From contig NZ_JAPEMU010000005.1 of NCBI RefSeq assembly GCF_026342405.1, positions 1 to 64,000 of the forward strand: a DNA stretch of 64,000 nucleotides, read 5' to 3'. The first letter of the stretch is position 1. Each line of letters opens with the position of its first letter. Shown here piece by piece: positions 7,892 through 16,285 of the stretch. The position numbers and the translations under genes were made by a program. The notes under the pieces were generated by a model that worked only from the letters and a program-made list of their open reading frames with translations, ran no database searches and had not been told where the DNA came from. This stretch comes from Kitasatospora sp. NBC_00240 (GTDB lineage: Bacteria; Actinomycetota; Actinomycetes; Streptomycetales; Streptomycetaceae).

Positions 7892-8122
7892 TCAGCGGGT
7901 GGCTCCGGCGGCCGGGAAGGCGGCGCCGCCCGGGCCCAGGCGCCGGCGGCCGGCCTGCGGCTGGGCGCACTGCGGGGCGTCGTCCTTGTCGGCGGGGGCG
8001 GGCGGCTCCAGGAAGGGGGCGCGCTCCACCGGGAGCAGCCGCTCCCCGTCCTCGGCGGGCAGGGGGGCGTGGACGGGGGACGAGGAGAACGGGCTGTGCA
8101 GCGCGCGACGATCAGAACTCAT
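7892..8122 (-). CDS. Possible small proline-rich protein
   Basis: 76 residues starting MSSDRRALHSPFSSSPVHAP, rich in Pro, Ala and acidic residues, with a cysteine at CAQPQ. GGAAG lies in the leader before the ATG, and the frame begins 43 bp after the stop of the 8166-9353 gene on the same strand. No homologue recognised, and the composition makes a chance frame possible. The remaining bases between 7659 and 8165 hold nothing else supported. Confidence 0.4.
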   Translation of the reverse strand: MSSDRRALHSPFSSSPVHAPLPAEDGERLLPVERAPFLEPPAPADKDDAPQCAQPQAGRRRLGPGGAAFPAAGATR

Positions 8123-8165
8123 GGTGATCAGTCTTCCAGCTCCGCCCGACTGGCCTGCTGCCCCG

Positions 8166-9353
8166 TCAGGCGGTCGGCTTCTGGGCGGGTACCACGGTGC
8201 TGGGCGCCTCTGCCGCTGGGTCGTCGGGAGTCTCCGTCCCGGTGGAGGCCGGACGAGCAGCCAGGATCTGTTCCTGCAAGGCGGCGAAGGCGCGGTCGGC
8301 GTAGGCGCGGATGCTGTCCCAGGCCGCTCCGTAGTCGCGGACGGGGAAGGCGAGGCCGAGGCTCTGGTAGGCCTCCAGCAGGTCGGCGTTGGGCTTGGTG
8401 TGGATGTTGGAGTTCCGCAGGACCCGGATCTGGTCGAGTGTGTGCACCGCCCGCTCGACGGCGGCCCGGTCGATCCCTGGCAGCGCCTTCGTGAGGTAGT
8501 CGGTGATCCGGCCGAGCGCGTGCGGCGGGTTCTTCTTCGGGATGTCGAGCCGTGCGAGGAGTTCATTGAGGGCCGAGAGACTTGCCAGGAACTCGGCCTC
8601 GGTCGCGACGTCCAGGACCAGGCGGCCCGATTGCTCCAGGGGCGGGCGCTCGACCAGCGGGCGCCGGATGACCAGCTCGCAGGTCACGTCGAAGAAGCCG
8701 ATCGATCGCACCAGGGCCCGGGGGTCGGTGTAGGGCAGCTCGGCGGGGTGGTCCGCAGGGGTGAGGGCGGCGACCACCGCGGCGAGGTAGTCCTCCACCG
8801 TGTCGAAGTCCGCCTCGGGCAAAACCCCCAGCCTGCCAATCCCGTTACCTTCCCCCTGGTCTTGAAAACGAAGACCGGGCCACTCGCGGTCTGCAACACA
8901 GGCGATGGCTTCCCAGGGAATGAGCCCGGGATCCATTCCCGGCTGCCGGGCCACCACAGTGTCACGGAGTTCCCGCTCGGGAAGCTCACCCTCGAAGTCA
9001 AAAGGGTCCTGGAGGAACCAGTCCTGGGCCTTCGTCAAGGCACGCATGTATTCCAGCAGCACGCTGATGATCGGCGCTGCCTGGGAATCCCGGACATGGC
9101 GCAGTCCGGCGAGCGTCAGCCACACCGGGCCGTCCGTAGGGCGGGGGCGGAACATGTCTGCCGCCCGGTAGCCCGACTCCCCGCCCAGCGCCGGGAAGCT
9201 GTTCAGCACCGCCACGGCGTTGTGGCCGGCGCGTCGCATGACCAACTCGACGTAGCGGAAGGACGGGAACTTCTGAGCCTTGGCGAACTGCTCCCAGACC
9301 GTGTCCACCAGTAGCTGCTGCGGCTCGTCCAGCGGATCCATGAAGCTGCTCAC
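8166..9353 (-). CDS. Hypothetical protein with candidate HEPN R-x4-H motif
   Basis: 395 residues, soluble. The C-terminal third reads like a HEPN helical bundle: VERAVHTLDQIRVLRNSNIH, where R313-NSNI-H318 fits the R-x4-6-H catalytic motif of HEPN ribonucleases, followed by an amphipathic helix ending FAALQEQIL. The N-terminal two thirds (FAKAQKFPSFRYVELVMRR, then a helical body) are not assigned. HEPN proteins commonly act in toxin-antitoxin, abortive infection or RNA-processing roles; that assignment here rests on the motif and general pattern only. It stands alone, downstream of a non-coding stretch, and may be co-transcribed with the small frame at 7892. Confidence 0.6.
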   Translation of the reverse strand: MSSFMDPLDEPQQLLVDTVWEQFAKAQKFPSFRYVELVMRRAGHNAVAVLNSFPALGGESGYRAADMFRPRPTDGPVWLTLAGLRHVRDSQAAPIISVLLEYMRALTKAQDWFLQDPFDFEGELPERELRDTVVARQPGMDPGLIPWEAIACVADREWPGLRFQDQGEGNGIGRLGVLPEADFDTVEDYLAAVVAALTPADHPAELPYTDPRALVRSIGFFDVTCELVIRRPLVERPPLEQSGRLVLDVATEAEFLASLSALNELLARLDIPKKNPPHALGRITDYLTKALPGIDRAAVERAVHTLDQIRVLRNSNIHTKPNADLLEAYQSLGLAFPVRDYGAAWDSIRAYADRAFAALQEQILAARPASTGTETPDDPAAEAPSTVVPAQKPTA

Positions 9354-9816
9354 ACCATCTCCTACGTCGCATCAGGAGGGGCGAGCGTACTGCGGTCCCG
9401 AGCCGGACCGCACACCAATATGACCGGCGCTGGCGCCCAGGTCCAACGGGGAGTCGGGGCGGCGTGTCGCGGCGCGGCGAGGTGGTGGAGCGGGTGGGGG
9501 CGGGCAGGGTCTCGGCATGTCCGAGCGTCGAAACCGTCGTCGTAGCCGTGCCCGGGCCCTGGCCCTTCCCCTCGGCCTGGTGGGGCCGAGGGCCGTGCCG
9601 CAGGATCGCCCCGCGCGGCCAGCGCCGGGTCCAGCGTCGGTTGCTGCCGCGCCGCCGGGGGTGGGCGGCACCGTCGGGACCCGGGCGAGAGCGGTGGCGG
9701 CGGGGGGCTGCTGTGCGGTCGTGCGCAGCCGTGAGGTGCGTGAGGGCGGCGGCGTGATCATGTGGACGAGGCACGCTGCGGGGTGCCCGGTCTGGTCGGC
9801 CCGCTGAGCAAGCAGG

Positions 9817-10105
9817 GCGGCGCACGGGCGGGACCGGGCCGGCGAACACACTCGCCGGGCCCGGCGAGCGAACCTTCGGGGCCCTCTCCCTACGGTTCGC
9901 GCGGCGTCCGCCTCGCCCGGCGGACGCGTACCATCCCTGTCTGACCAGCGTACGACCCGACCCGGCTCCCGGCCGGACAAGCAGCCGGCCCGCGGCCGGC
10001 CCTCCCCGACCGCCTCCCCCTCGCGAACCACCCCCGCGGGCAGCACCCGGACGCCGGCGCAGCATCCGGGCCGACAGGTGCGGAACGGCAACCCGCTACC
10101 CCGCG
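9817..10105. repeat. Imperfect direct repeat, copy 1
   Basis: Matches 11361-11637 in the same orientation. Shared landmarks include GCGCACGGGCGG, CGAACCTTCGGG against CAAACCTTCGGG, TACGGTTCGCGCGGCGTCCG, CCCTCCCCGACCGCC and a shared terminal CCGCTACCCCGCG. The copies differ by several small insertions and deletions. The rest of 9354-10220 holds no supported gene. Confidence 0.8.
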
Positions 10106-10220
10106 ACGGCCCGGTGGCGTTGCCGGCCACGTCGCCTTCAGCTGCTCTACCAGGGTCGGCAGGGCCGTGGCCGGAGTAGGGGGTGGCCGGGTCTGTGCTC
10201 ACGCCGACCGGCACTGCTGT

Positions 10221-11129
10221 TCAAGCGCGAAAGGTTGCCGGCACGTCCTGGACCGGTCTCACTGGGGCTTCCCAGGCGAGCTTCCTTGCCCGGGTTGTGT
10301 ACAGGTCGAAGGCGCTGAACGTCATGCGCAGCGCCGCCATTGTGAAGAGGACCAAGGCCGGTACGGAGCCAGTGAACTGGACTGTTGCTACTTTGCCGTC
10401 ACTGCGAGCGGTCTCACGGTCAAGTACCGCGAGGGTGCCGGACAGATCCCCATGTGCCAGGGAGCTGCAAGCTTTCCAGAAGAGTCGGACGTGGGCATCG
10501 CCGATATGTGTCCCAGCGTCAGCGACCATGACTTCATACCCGGGGAACTTTAGGACGCGTCTCTGCGCCTGCAGTAGCTGATCAGGGGGCAGGCCAGCTG
10601 GGGTCAGGCCGGCTGCGGCCAACAAGCTGCGGATCTGCGCCCGACGGCTCTCAATGTTGGCCATGTGCTTGGGATCGGGGCCGGTCTCTGCGGAGATCGC
10701 TAGCACTTCGGCCAACTTCTGGCTGTTCACCAGGTCAGCAAGGTGCAAGGCCAGGACGCGCTTGATCCGGTCGTCCCGGCTCTTCGGTCCGAGCAGCCAG
10801 ACCGCTCGTGCCGCGTTCTCCAGCGCGGCTCGGATAAGTGTGAATTGGGCATGGGTGTGGATCAGCACGTCTTGGCGGTTGTCCGCGCTGGAGCCTTTGA
10901 TGCTGGAAGCCAGAGCCTGAAGGTGGTCGACGGCCACGACGAGGGCGAGGTGCGCGCTATGGGAGAGCCGATAAGGATGAGTCTTGGCGTCGTCGGCAGC
11001 CAGCGGGCTGGAATCCGCGACTTCCCAGCCGTCCCAATCAGTGGTGGTCCGCTCAGCCAGCTGTGCGACCTGGTCGAGCGTACGGACGAGCCGTTGGAGG
11101 TCTTCCTGTTCGTCCTGGTTTGCCGTCAT
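10221..11129 (-). CDS. Hypothetical helical protein, HEPN-like, in a repeat-flanked cassette
   Basis: 302 residues, soluble and mostly helical. The segment LIRAALENAARAVWLLGPKS with a later SSLAHGDLSG resembles large HEPN-like families in which a helix carrying ENAA/RAVWL is paired with an S-x-AHG helix; canonical R-x4-6-H is not obvious. It is the only gene between two roughly 280-bp direct repeats. GC content is visibly lower than in the flanks, consistent with acquisition. Function unknown; a nucleic-acid or defence role is a guess. Confidence 0.6.
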   Translation of the reverse strand: MTANQDEQEDLQRLVRTLDQVAQLAERTTTDWDGWEVADSSPLAADDAKTHPYRLSHSAHLALVVAVDHLQALASSIKGSSADNRQDVLIHTHAQFTLIRAALENAARAVWLLGPKSRDDRIKRVLALHLADLVNSQKLAEVLAISAETGPDPKHMANIESRRAQIRSLLAAAGLTPAGLPPDQLLQAQRRVLKFPGYEVMVADAGTHIGDAHVRLFWKACSSLAHGDLSGTLAVLDRETARSDGKVATVQFTGSVPALVLFTMAALRMTFSAFDLYTTRARKLAWEAPVRPVQDVPATFRA

Positions 11130-11360
11130 ACGGGGAGGCTAGTGGTCCTTAACCGCGAGGGCGACTGTTTTGTCAGGTGGGCCGAGCAGGCGGCTGACGG
11201 ATGCAAAGAACAACGAGCATGGCCGGACTGCGGATCCGTTCCCGCCAGAAAGGGCGACTTCCCACAGGTTGGTGTTCTCGAACCCACCCGGACGCCCAGT
11301 TGGAACTACGACCAGGATCCGCAGCAACACCAGTGGCAGGATGGGCCGCCCAGCCAGTGG

Positions 11361-11637
11361 GCGGCGGCGCGCACGGGCGGACCGGGCCGGCGAACTCCTG
11401 GGTGCACACCCACGGCAACCTCGTCGGGGCTCGCCGGGCCCGGCGTGCAAACCTTCGGGACCCTCTCCATACGGTTCGCGCGGCGTCCGCCTCGCCCGCC
11501 GAAACGGGCTCCGCTGGCCCGCGGCTGACCCTCCCCGACCGCCTTCCCCCTCGCGTCCGGCCCCTGCGGGCAGCACGCGCACGCGCCAGCGCAGCGTCCG
11601 GGCCGACGGACGCGGGACGGAGACCCGCTACCCCGCG
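11361..11637. repeat. Imperfect direct repeat, copy 2 (3' flank of the 11628 gene)
   Basis: Second copy of the 9817-10105 sequence. It overlaps the last codons of the gene at 11628-11960; copy 1 retains a trace of those codons (GCCACCGGGCC), so the duplicated unit was the 3' end of that gene plus its downstream DNA. The remaining bases 11130-11360 contain no supported gene. Confidence 0.8.
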
Positions 11638-11960
11638 TCGACCGGCTCGGGGGTAGGCCCGGTGGCACGGAACAGCGCCACATCGGTCGCCGCCCAGCAG
11701 CCCTCCGCCAGCGCCCGCGCCATCGTCGGATGCCGGCGCACCGCCAGGACGGCCGCGTCGCGTGCCGCGCGCAGCTCGGCCAGGCGCTCGCGCTGCTCCG
11801 GCTCCCACATGGCGCGCACGTCCGTCTGCTCGGGGTCGGGGTACTGCTCCCGGCGCAGAGCCTCAACCTCGGCAACGTAGGCGTTGAGCTCGGCCCAGGC
11901 CGCGTCGCGGGCACGGCGCAGGGCCAGGAGGTCGGCGGGGATGGGCAGTGCGTCGGGCAT
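11628..11960 (-). CDS. Small helical protein, second gene of a LexA-boxed operon
   Basis: 110 residues beginning MPDALPIPADLLALRRARDA, almost entirely a charged helix or helical hairpin (WAELNAYVAEVEALRREQ, then ERLAELRAARDAAVLAVRRH). The ATG is preceded by AGGAGG at a good distance. It begins 12 bp after the stop of the 11973-12371 gene, so it should share that gene's SOS-type promoter. No family recognised; a coiled-coil partner of the upstream protein is a reasonable guess. Confidence 0.65.
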   Translation of the reverse strand: MPDALPIPADLLALRRARDAAWAELNAYVAEVEALRREQYPDPEQTDVRAMWEPEQRERLAELRAARDAAVLAVRRHPTMARALAEGCWAATDVALFRATGPTPEPVDAG

Positions 11961-11972
11961 GGGCTGATCCTC

Positions 11973-12371
11973 CTAGGTTCGGTGCGGGCCCGGCCCGCGG
12001 CGCGCGCCAGGCGTTCGGGTGTCGTCCCGGCCGGCCACCGGGGCGCCCTGGCGGCCAGCCGCGACGGCGGCCTGGGCCGTGGGTGCGGGGTGGAGCAGGA
12101 CCGCCGGGCGCAAGCTCCACGGGGTGTGGAGGACCCAGGCGGCGCCGTAGGCACCGGGGCTCCAGCGGACGTGGCCGGCCCAGCCGAGCGGCAGTCGGCG
12201 CCAGGCACTCAAAACGCCCGGCCGCCAGGTGCCGTTCACCCGCACCTCCACGACCCGCCACAGCGGCGGCCCGTGGTCCGGCACCCCGGCCACCGCCACG
12301 TCCGGCAGCAGCCGGGCGGCCAGCTGCGGCGCGCATTCCGGCGGCGGGATCGGACGAGGACGGGACGACAC
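11973..12371 (-). CDS. SOS-controlled small protein, paralogue of 27408-27872
   Basis: 132 residues. The core, LWRVVEVRVNGTWRPGVLSA, then WRRLPLGWAGHVRWSPG and AAWVLHTPWSLRPAV, matches the pattern of the protein coupled to the Y-family polymerase relative (WRRVEVRLGGRWRPAVVERW, AWVLYDPATVRQ). Tryptophan- and arginine-rich beta strands suggest a small SH3-like or nucleic-acid-binding fold. GTG at 12371 is chosen because a perfect LexA-type box sits 10 bp upstream. It is followed by the helical gene at 11628. A frameshifted third copy lies at 22098-22378. Confidence 0.7.
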   Translation of the reverse strand: MSSRPRPIPPPECAPQLAARLLPDVAVAGVPDHGPPLWRVVEVRVNGTWRPGVLSAWRRLPLGWAGHVRWSPGAYGAAWVLHTPWSLRPAVLLHPAPTAQAAVAAGRQGAPVAGRDDTRTPGARRGPGPHRT

Positions 12372-12380
12372 CCCCCATTA

Positions 12381-12396
12381 TCGAACACAAGTTCGA
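12381..12396. promoter_or_regulatory. LexA-type SOS box
   Basis: TCGAACACAAGTTCGA is a perfect match to the actinobacterial SOS box TCGAAC-N4-GTTCGA. It lies 10 bp upstream of the GTG at 12371, a position where bound LexA would block transcription of the 11973/11628 operon. Confidence 0.85.
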
Positions 12397-12647
12397 AACG
12401 ATGCAAGATCCGGCCTGCTCACGAGGGGGTTGACTCGCCAATTCCCGCGTGTACCCTCCGCCGGCCCGCCCGCCCGGACGGCGCCCGTCACGGCCCCGGA
12501 AACCGGCGGCCGGACCCCCTTGACCCGCGCTCCCACGCCCGTACCGTCCAGCACCGCGGACCCCAGGAGAAGACCCGCGGCGCTTGTCCCGCCGCCCGCC
12601 TCCTGTGCCCGGACCGCCCACCGCGCGACCACACCAGGAGGACCACC

Positions 12648-12887
12648 ATGACCAGGACGACGCCGCCCTCCACCGGCGGCAGCAGCACCCCGGCGCGGCC
12701 GGCCGAGGACGACACCACCGGCCCGGCGACCCCAGGGGCGGGGACGGGAGAGCGGTCCGTGCCGGCCTGGCTGGACCCGCGGCACACCACCGGCGCCCTG
12801 ATCGTCGGCACCGTCACCCGGACGACCAGCCGGATCCTCGCACCGAAGCTCCTGGCCCTGTGGGAGCTGCTGCGCGACCGGGAATAG
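12648..12887 (+). CDS. Small hypothetical protein (79 aa)
   Basis: 79 residues: a Thr/Pro/Ser-rich N-terminal half and a C-terminal helix (HTTGALIVGTVTRTTSRILA, then LLALWELLRDRE) of amphipathic or weakly membrane-associated character. AGGAGGACCACC precedes the ATG, one of the best ribosome sites in the window. It is transcribed away from the LexA-boxed operon and followed by a hairpin at 12901. Function unknown. Confidence 0.6.
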   Translation: MTRTTPPSTGGSSTPARPAEDDTTGPATPGAGTGERSVPAWLDPRHTTGALIVGTVTRTTSRILAPKLLALWELLRDRE

Positions 12888-12900
12888 CCGAAACGAACCT

Positions 12901-12938
12901 GGGGCGGCCCCGAAGTCGTAAGACCCCTAGGCCGCCCC
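12901..12938 (+). terminator. Stem-loop after the 12648 gene
   Basis: GGGGCGGCC (12901-12909) pairs with GGCCGCCCC (12930-12938) across a 20-nt loop, 13 bp after the stop codon. There is no U-tract, which is common for streptomycete terminators. Confidence 0.5.
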
Positions 12939-13128
12939 ACGGACAGGCGAACGTGCCGGGCCGTCACCGACGCCCCGGAGGCCCTTCCCCGGCGGTGCCG
13001 TACGCGACCGGACCGGCGGACATGGCCGCCCGGTCCGGGCAGTGGAGAACACGCGCCAGACTGACGTCCTGTCACGCCATACAGAGATCTGGTTTGACCG
13101 TACAAAACAGCGGTGACACGATACGGCT

Positions 13129-13854
13129 ATGACTTACAAGCCAGACAACGACCACCTGCCGGAGCCTGGCTGGCTGCCGAACGGGCACCTGCTGGGAATG
13201 GCCCGGCTGGAGGATGCCCGAGGAGCGGAGCCGGGGCAGCACGTCCGTCACGCCGCCCGCCTCGTGGAACAGGCGAACCAACTCCTGGCCCAGGCCGTTG
13301 TGGCCGACCGGGCCCGCGGCAACTCCTGGGACGAGATCGGAGCGGCCCTCGGTGTAACCCGGTCGACGGCCCACGGCCGGTACGGCACGACGTACCGGCG
13401 CTGGGCCAAACACCCGGTGGCCGGGGTCGACCAGGTCGCGGAGGCTGTCTGGGAGCTAGACCAGCTCTGGGACGGAATCCAGGAACTTGCGGCAGAGCAT
13501 GGCCTACAGGTGAACATCCCCGGTGCCCACCAGCCGTCCGAGACCTCCGCCGTCACCTTTGCCGGCCACACCGACCGCGAGGCGGAGCAGCACGACGTCG
13601 TCGTGCACCGCCCCGACGGCAAGCCCATCTTCATGGTGCAGCTCAAGCACCAGACCAATCCCTCCGCTGCCCTGACGGACGTCTGGCGGGCCCACCACGA
13701 ACTCGCCGTCCCGTGGCCGGCGCCCGCGGTGAGCCCACAGGATGAGCGCCTGGCAGCGCTTGAGGCTCGCGTCAGGCGCATCGAGGACGAGATGGAACAC
13801 CACGGCACCCAACAGGCTGCCGCGGAACGCTGCCACCGGCACACCGACGGGTAG
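13129..13854 (+). CDS. Helix-turn-helix protein upstream of zeta toxin
   Basis: 241 residues. Residues about 64-86, GNSWDEIGAALGVTRSTAHG, form an HTH similar to sigma-region-4-like domains of small streptomycete regulators; the same core, GSSWEEIAAALDTPAAAVRG, recurs in the protein at 58138. The middle contains VVVHRPDGKPIFMVQLKHQT and the C-terminus is a coiled coil (ERLAALEARVRRIEDEMEHH). TTGACC lies 30 bp before the ATG and no ribosome site is visible, so the transcript may be leaderless. It precedes the zeta toxin by 145 bp on the same strand, so it could regulate it, but it lacks resemblance to epsilon antitoxins. Confidence 0.65.
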   Translation: MTYKPDNDHLPEPGWLPNGHLLGMARLEDARGAEPGQHVRHAARLVEQANQLLAQAVVADRARGNSWDEIGAALGVTRSTAHGRYGTTYRRWAKHPVAGVDQVAEAVWELDQLWDGIQELAAEHGLQVNIPGAHQPSETSAVTFAGHTDREAEQHDVVVHRPDGKPIFMVQLKHQTNPSAALTDVWRAHHELAVPWPAPAVSPQDERLAALEARVRRIEDEMEHHGTQQAAAERCHRHTDG

Positions 13855-13999
13855 CCGCCGGGAGATCAGGGGGCGTTGTTCCCTGCCCGCCCGACCGCCC
13901 GCGGGCGGTCCTTCAAGTGCCCGAGCGCCGTCCGCACGGCCTCGTCCCCGCCCCAGCGAAAACCGATCAGGAGCAACTCGTGCCCGCCCAGGAGTACCG

Positions 14000-15823
14000 G
14001 TGAGAGAACGGGACGTCGTCCCGGCGGCTCTCTCCGACACCGAGAGCCGCCAGATCCTGGACCGGGTGATCCTTCCGGCCGGAACCGGAGGCACCACCCC
14101 GCAAGAGCGGCCTGTCGTCGTCTTCGTCGCCGGCCAGCCTGGCAGCGGGAAGACCACGCTCGCCGACCTCGTACAGGCGTCCCTCGCCGCACGAGGCGGT
14201 GCCGTGCGCATCGCCGGCGACCTGTACAAGACCGCGCACCCCCGCTATGCCGCGCTTCTCGCGGAGAACCCCCGGACAGCCGGGGTGAAGGTCCGCCCCG
14301 ACACCCGCCGCTGGCAGGCCGCCACGGAGTCACACGCCCGGGAGCACCGCTTCGACGCCGTCGTCGAAACGGCCCTGACTGACCCGGACGAGGCCCGCGC
14401 TGCGGCCGCCAACTGGCGGCGGGCCGGCTACCGGATCGAGGTCGCGGTCCTGGCCGTCCCCGAAGCGTGGAGCCAGCTCGGCGTCATGGACCGCTACCTG
14501 GACCAGGCCCACGCCGCGGGCGGGCGCTACGTGTCGTGGGAGAACCACGACGACTGCGCGGCCTCGTTGGTCACCACCCTCGCTGTCGTCGAGGCGGAGC
14601 AGCTCGCCGACCGCGTCACCGTCCTGCGGCGCGGCGCCGAGGCGCTCTACTCCAACGACCTCACCCCCGACGGGCACTGGCGGCGCCCGACTGGCGCGGC
14701 CGCCACCGTCGCCGCCGAGCACGTCCGCTGGTGGAACGCCCGGGAAAGCGCGCAGTTCCGCCTCCAGCTGGCCACCGCCGACCGCCGTAGCCACGCCGGT
14801 CTGCTCCAGGCCGACCATGCTCTGGCGGTCACCCGCGACGCCGAGCGGGCCTTCGCTCTCTCGGAGCCGGTGCGCCGGATCGCGCAGCCACGCCGGGAGC
14901 CTCCGGGTGTCGACTACCACCGCCTCTCCGAGCGCGAGCACCGCTGGTTCTTCGAGAACGTGGTCGTCCCCGACCTCGGGGAGATCATCCCTCGGGAGCA
15001 ACCCGTGGTGGTGTTCGTGGTGGGTCAGCCTGGTGCCGGCAAGACCGATGTCGCCAGTGACGTGAAGGCGAACATGCGGGCGGGGGCGACCCAGCTGGTG
15101 GGCGACGACTTCAAGGATGTTCACCCCGACTATCGGCAGCTGCTGCGGGAGAACCCTCGCGGCGCGGGCGAGGCGATCCGCGCGGACTACCGTGCCTGGC
15201 TCACCGCCGCCGAGGCCTACGTCCGCGAGCACCGCGGCGACGTGGTCATCGAGATGGCGCCCGGCAGCGCGAACAGCCTTCTGCGCCGTGCCGAGGTGTT
15301 TCACCGGGACGGTTACCGCGTCGAGCTGGTGGTCCTGGCCGTGCGGGCGGCCGACAGCCGGCAGGGCACCGCGCTGCGCTATGTACGGGCCCTGGCGAAA
15401 GGGCGCTCCGCCCGGTTCACGTCTGCCGCCGGGCACGATGTGTGCTTCTGCGCGGTGGCTGAGGGGCTTCAGGTCGCCCAGGGTCACCCGGCAGTGGACT
15501 CGGTGCTGGTCGTCGACCGGGACGGCGTGGCTCTTGGCGACCCGTCGGGCGGTGCAGGCGGCCGGTCGGGCGCGGCGGAGAGGCTGGCGGCCGAGCGGGT
15601 GCGGCCCTACACGCAGGAGGAAGCCTCGTGCTTCCTCGCTCGCCACCGGGCGCTGTACAAGGCGCTGTCCCGGCACCGGGAGGAGCTGGAGCAGATCATG
15701 ACGATGGCCAGGCCATTGATGCGTACCGATGTGCCGGGTCCCGGGCCGAAGGCCCTGGCCGGTCCGCAGGACGTCACCGTGTCCGCGCCGGCGGAGGCCT
15801 GTTCAGGTCGTCAAGTCCTGTAG
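14000..15823 (+). CDS. Tandem two-domain zeta toxin family protein
   Basis: 607 residues from GTG at 14000, with AGGAG nine bases upstream. Two complete zeta-like P-loop kinase domains occur in one chain. Domain 1 has VVVFVAGQPGSGKTTLAD (about 40-57), GDLYKTAHPRY and FDAVVETALTDPDEA. Domain 2 has VVVFVVGQPGAGKTDVAS (about 336-353), GDDFKDVHPDY and VVIEMAPGSANSLL. Zeta toxins phosphorylate UDP-N-acetylglucosamine and related nucleotide sugars, blocking wall synthesis. Each domain keeps the Walker lysine and the D-x-x-K-x-x-HP substrate loop. No epsilon antitoxin is recognisable; neighbours are the HTH gene at 13129 and the convergent gene at 15803. The twin arrangement probably arose by internal duplication. 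Confidence 0.85.
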   Translation: MRERDVVPAALSDTESRQILDRVILPAGTGGTTPQERPVVVFVAGQPGSGKTTLADLVQASLAARGGAVRIAGDLYKTAHPRYAALLAENPRTAGVKVRPDTRRWQAATESHAREHRFDAVVETALTDPDEARAAAANWRRAGYRIEVAVLAVPEAWSQLGVMDRYLDQAHAAGGRYVSWENHDDCAASLVTTLAVVEAEQLADRVTVLRRGAEALYSNDLTPDGHWRRPTGAAATVAAEHVRWWNARESAQFRLQLATADRRSHAGLLQADHALAVTRDAERAFALSEPVRRIAQPRREPPGVDYHRLSEREHRWFFENVVVPDLGEIIPREQPVVVFVVGQPGAGKTDVASDVKANMRAGATQLVGDDFKDVHPDYRQLLRENPRGAGEAIRADYRAWLTAAEAYVREHRGDVVIEMAPGSANSLLRRAEVFHRDGYRVELVVLAVRAADSRQGTALRYVRALAKGRSARFTSAAGHDVCFCAVAEGLQVAQGHPAVDSVLVVDRDGVALGDPSGGAGGRSGAAERLAAERVRPYTQEEASCFLARHRALYKALSRHREELEQIMTMARPLMRTDVPGPGPKALAGPQDVTVSAPAEACSGRQVL

Positions 15824-16093
15824 GAGCGCGGCGTAGGCGGTGGCAATCTGCTCCGCCTCCTGCGGGCCGGCAGCCCGCACACGGGCCAGATCGCCGTGCA
15901 CGGCCCGGCGTGCGGCCTTCAGCTCCTCGATGCGGAGCGTATCGGGCTCAGTGCGCCTGATCTCCACGAGGAGTTGCTCGGCGTACCAGGCGAGAACCTC
16001 TCGCACCATGTCCAGAGCGTGCTGCCTCTCACCACCGTGCCCCGCGAGGTCGGAGAAGTCGGAAGGATCCGGCGGTCGTCGCTGGTCGGACAC
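15803..16093 (-). CDS. Small helical protein convergent with the zeta toxin
   Basis: 96 residues, strongly helical and charged (HALDMVREVLAWYAEQLLVE, then RIEELKAARRAVHGDLARV). It overlaps the last 21 bp of the zeta toxin gene on the opposite strand. Function unknown; a small helical partner of a toxin is possible, but convergent orientation is atypical for an antitoxin. Its upstream region holds two palindromes shared with the divergent STAND gene. Confidence 0.6.
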   Translation of the reverse strand: MSDQRRPPDPSDFSDLAGHGGERQHALDMVREVLAWYAEQLLVEIRRTEPDTLRIEELKAARRAVHGDLARVRAAGPQEAEQIATAYAALLQDLTT

Positions 16094-16131
16094 GCCTCCC
16101 CCTCTCGATCCGAAGAATGCGCGCCGTTCCT

Positions 16132-16186
16132 ATTGCGCGCGCAATTGCCTGCATGAATGTTTACACACGGTCGCAGCCGTGTGTAA
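16132..16186. promoter_or_regulatory. Two palindromes between divergent genes
   Basis: ATTGCGCGCGCAAT (16132-16145) is a perfect 14-bp palindrome, and TTACACACGG (16161-16170) pairs perfectly with CCGTGTGTAA (16177-16186). Both lie between the starts of the 15803 and 16286 genes, so they are candidate operators for either. Confidence 0.55.
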
Positions 16187-16285
16187 GTCAGCGCCCCGCA
16201 CGGGCTTCACGCAGGTCAGGGACCCTACATCGCTGGTCCCGCTGCTGCGGACCTCTCGGTCGCGATACCGTCCGGACGTAAGTAG

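Noticed and set aside
6435-9314. A 959-residue open frame on the plus strand
   Set aside because: It runs opposite to two better-supported minus-strand genes and through the gap between them; the product is low-complexity Gly/Arg and lacks any recognisable fold.
11250-11310. A tRNA-like T-arm, GGTGTTCTCGAACCC
   Set aside because: No acceptor stem, anticodon arm or D arm could be folded around it.
12584-13132. Overlapping plus- and minus-strand frames across 12.4-13.1 kb
   Set aside because: Only the 79-residue frame at 12648 has a ribosome site and terminator; the rest are shadows.
14365-14372. Isolated CGAAACGG matches in the zeta toxin gene, near 11501 and near 43230
   Set aside because: Single unphased copies are expected by chance; only the clustered, 21-bp phased copies near 54.3 kb are meaningful.
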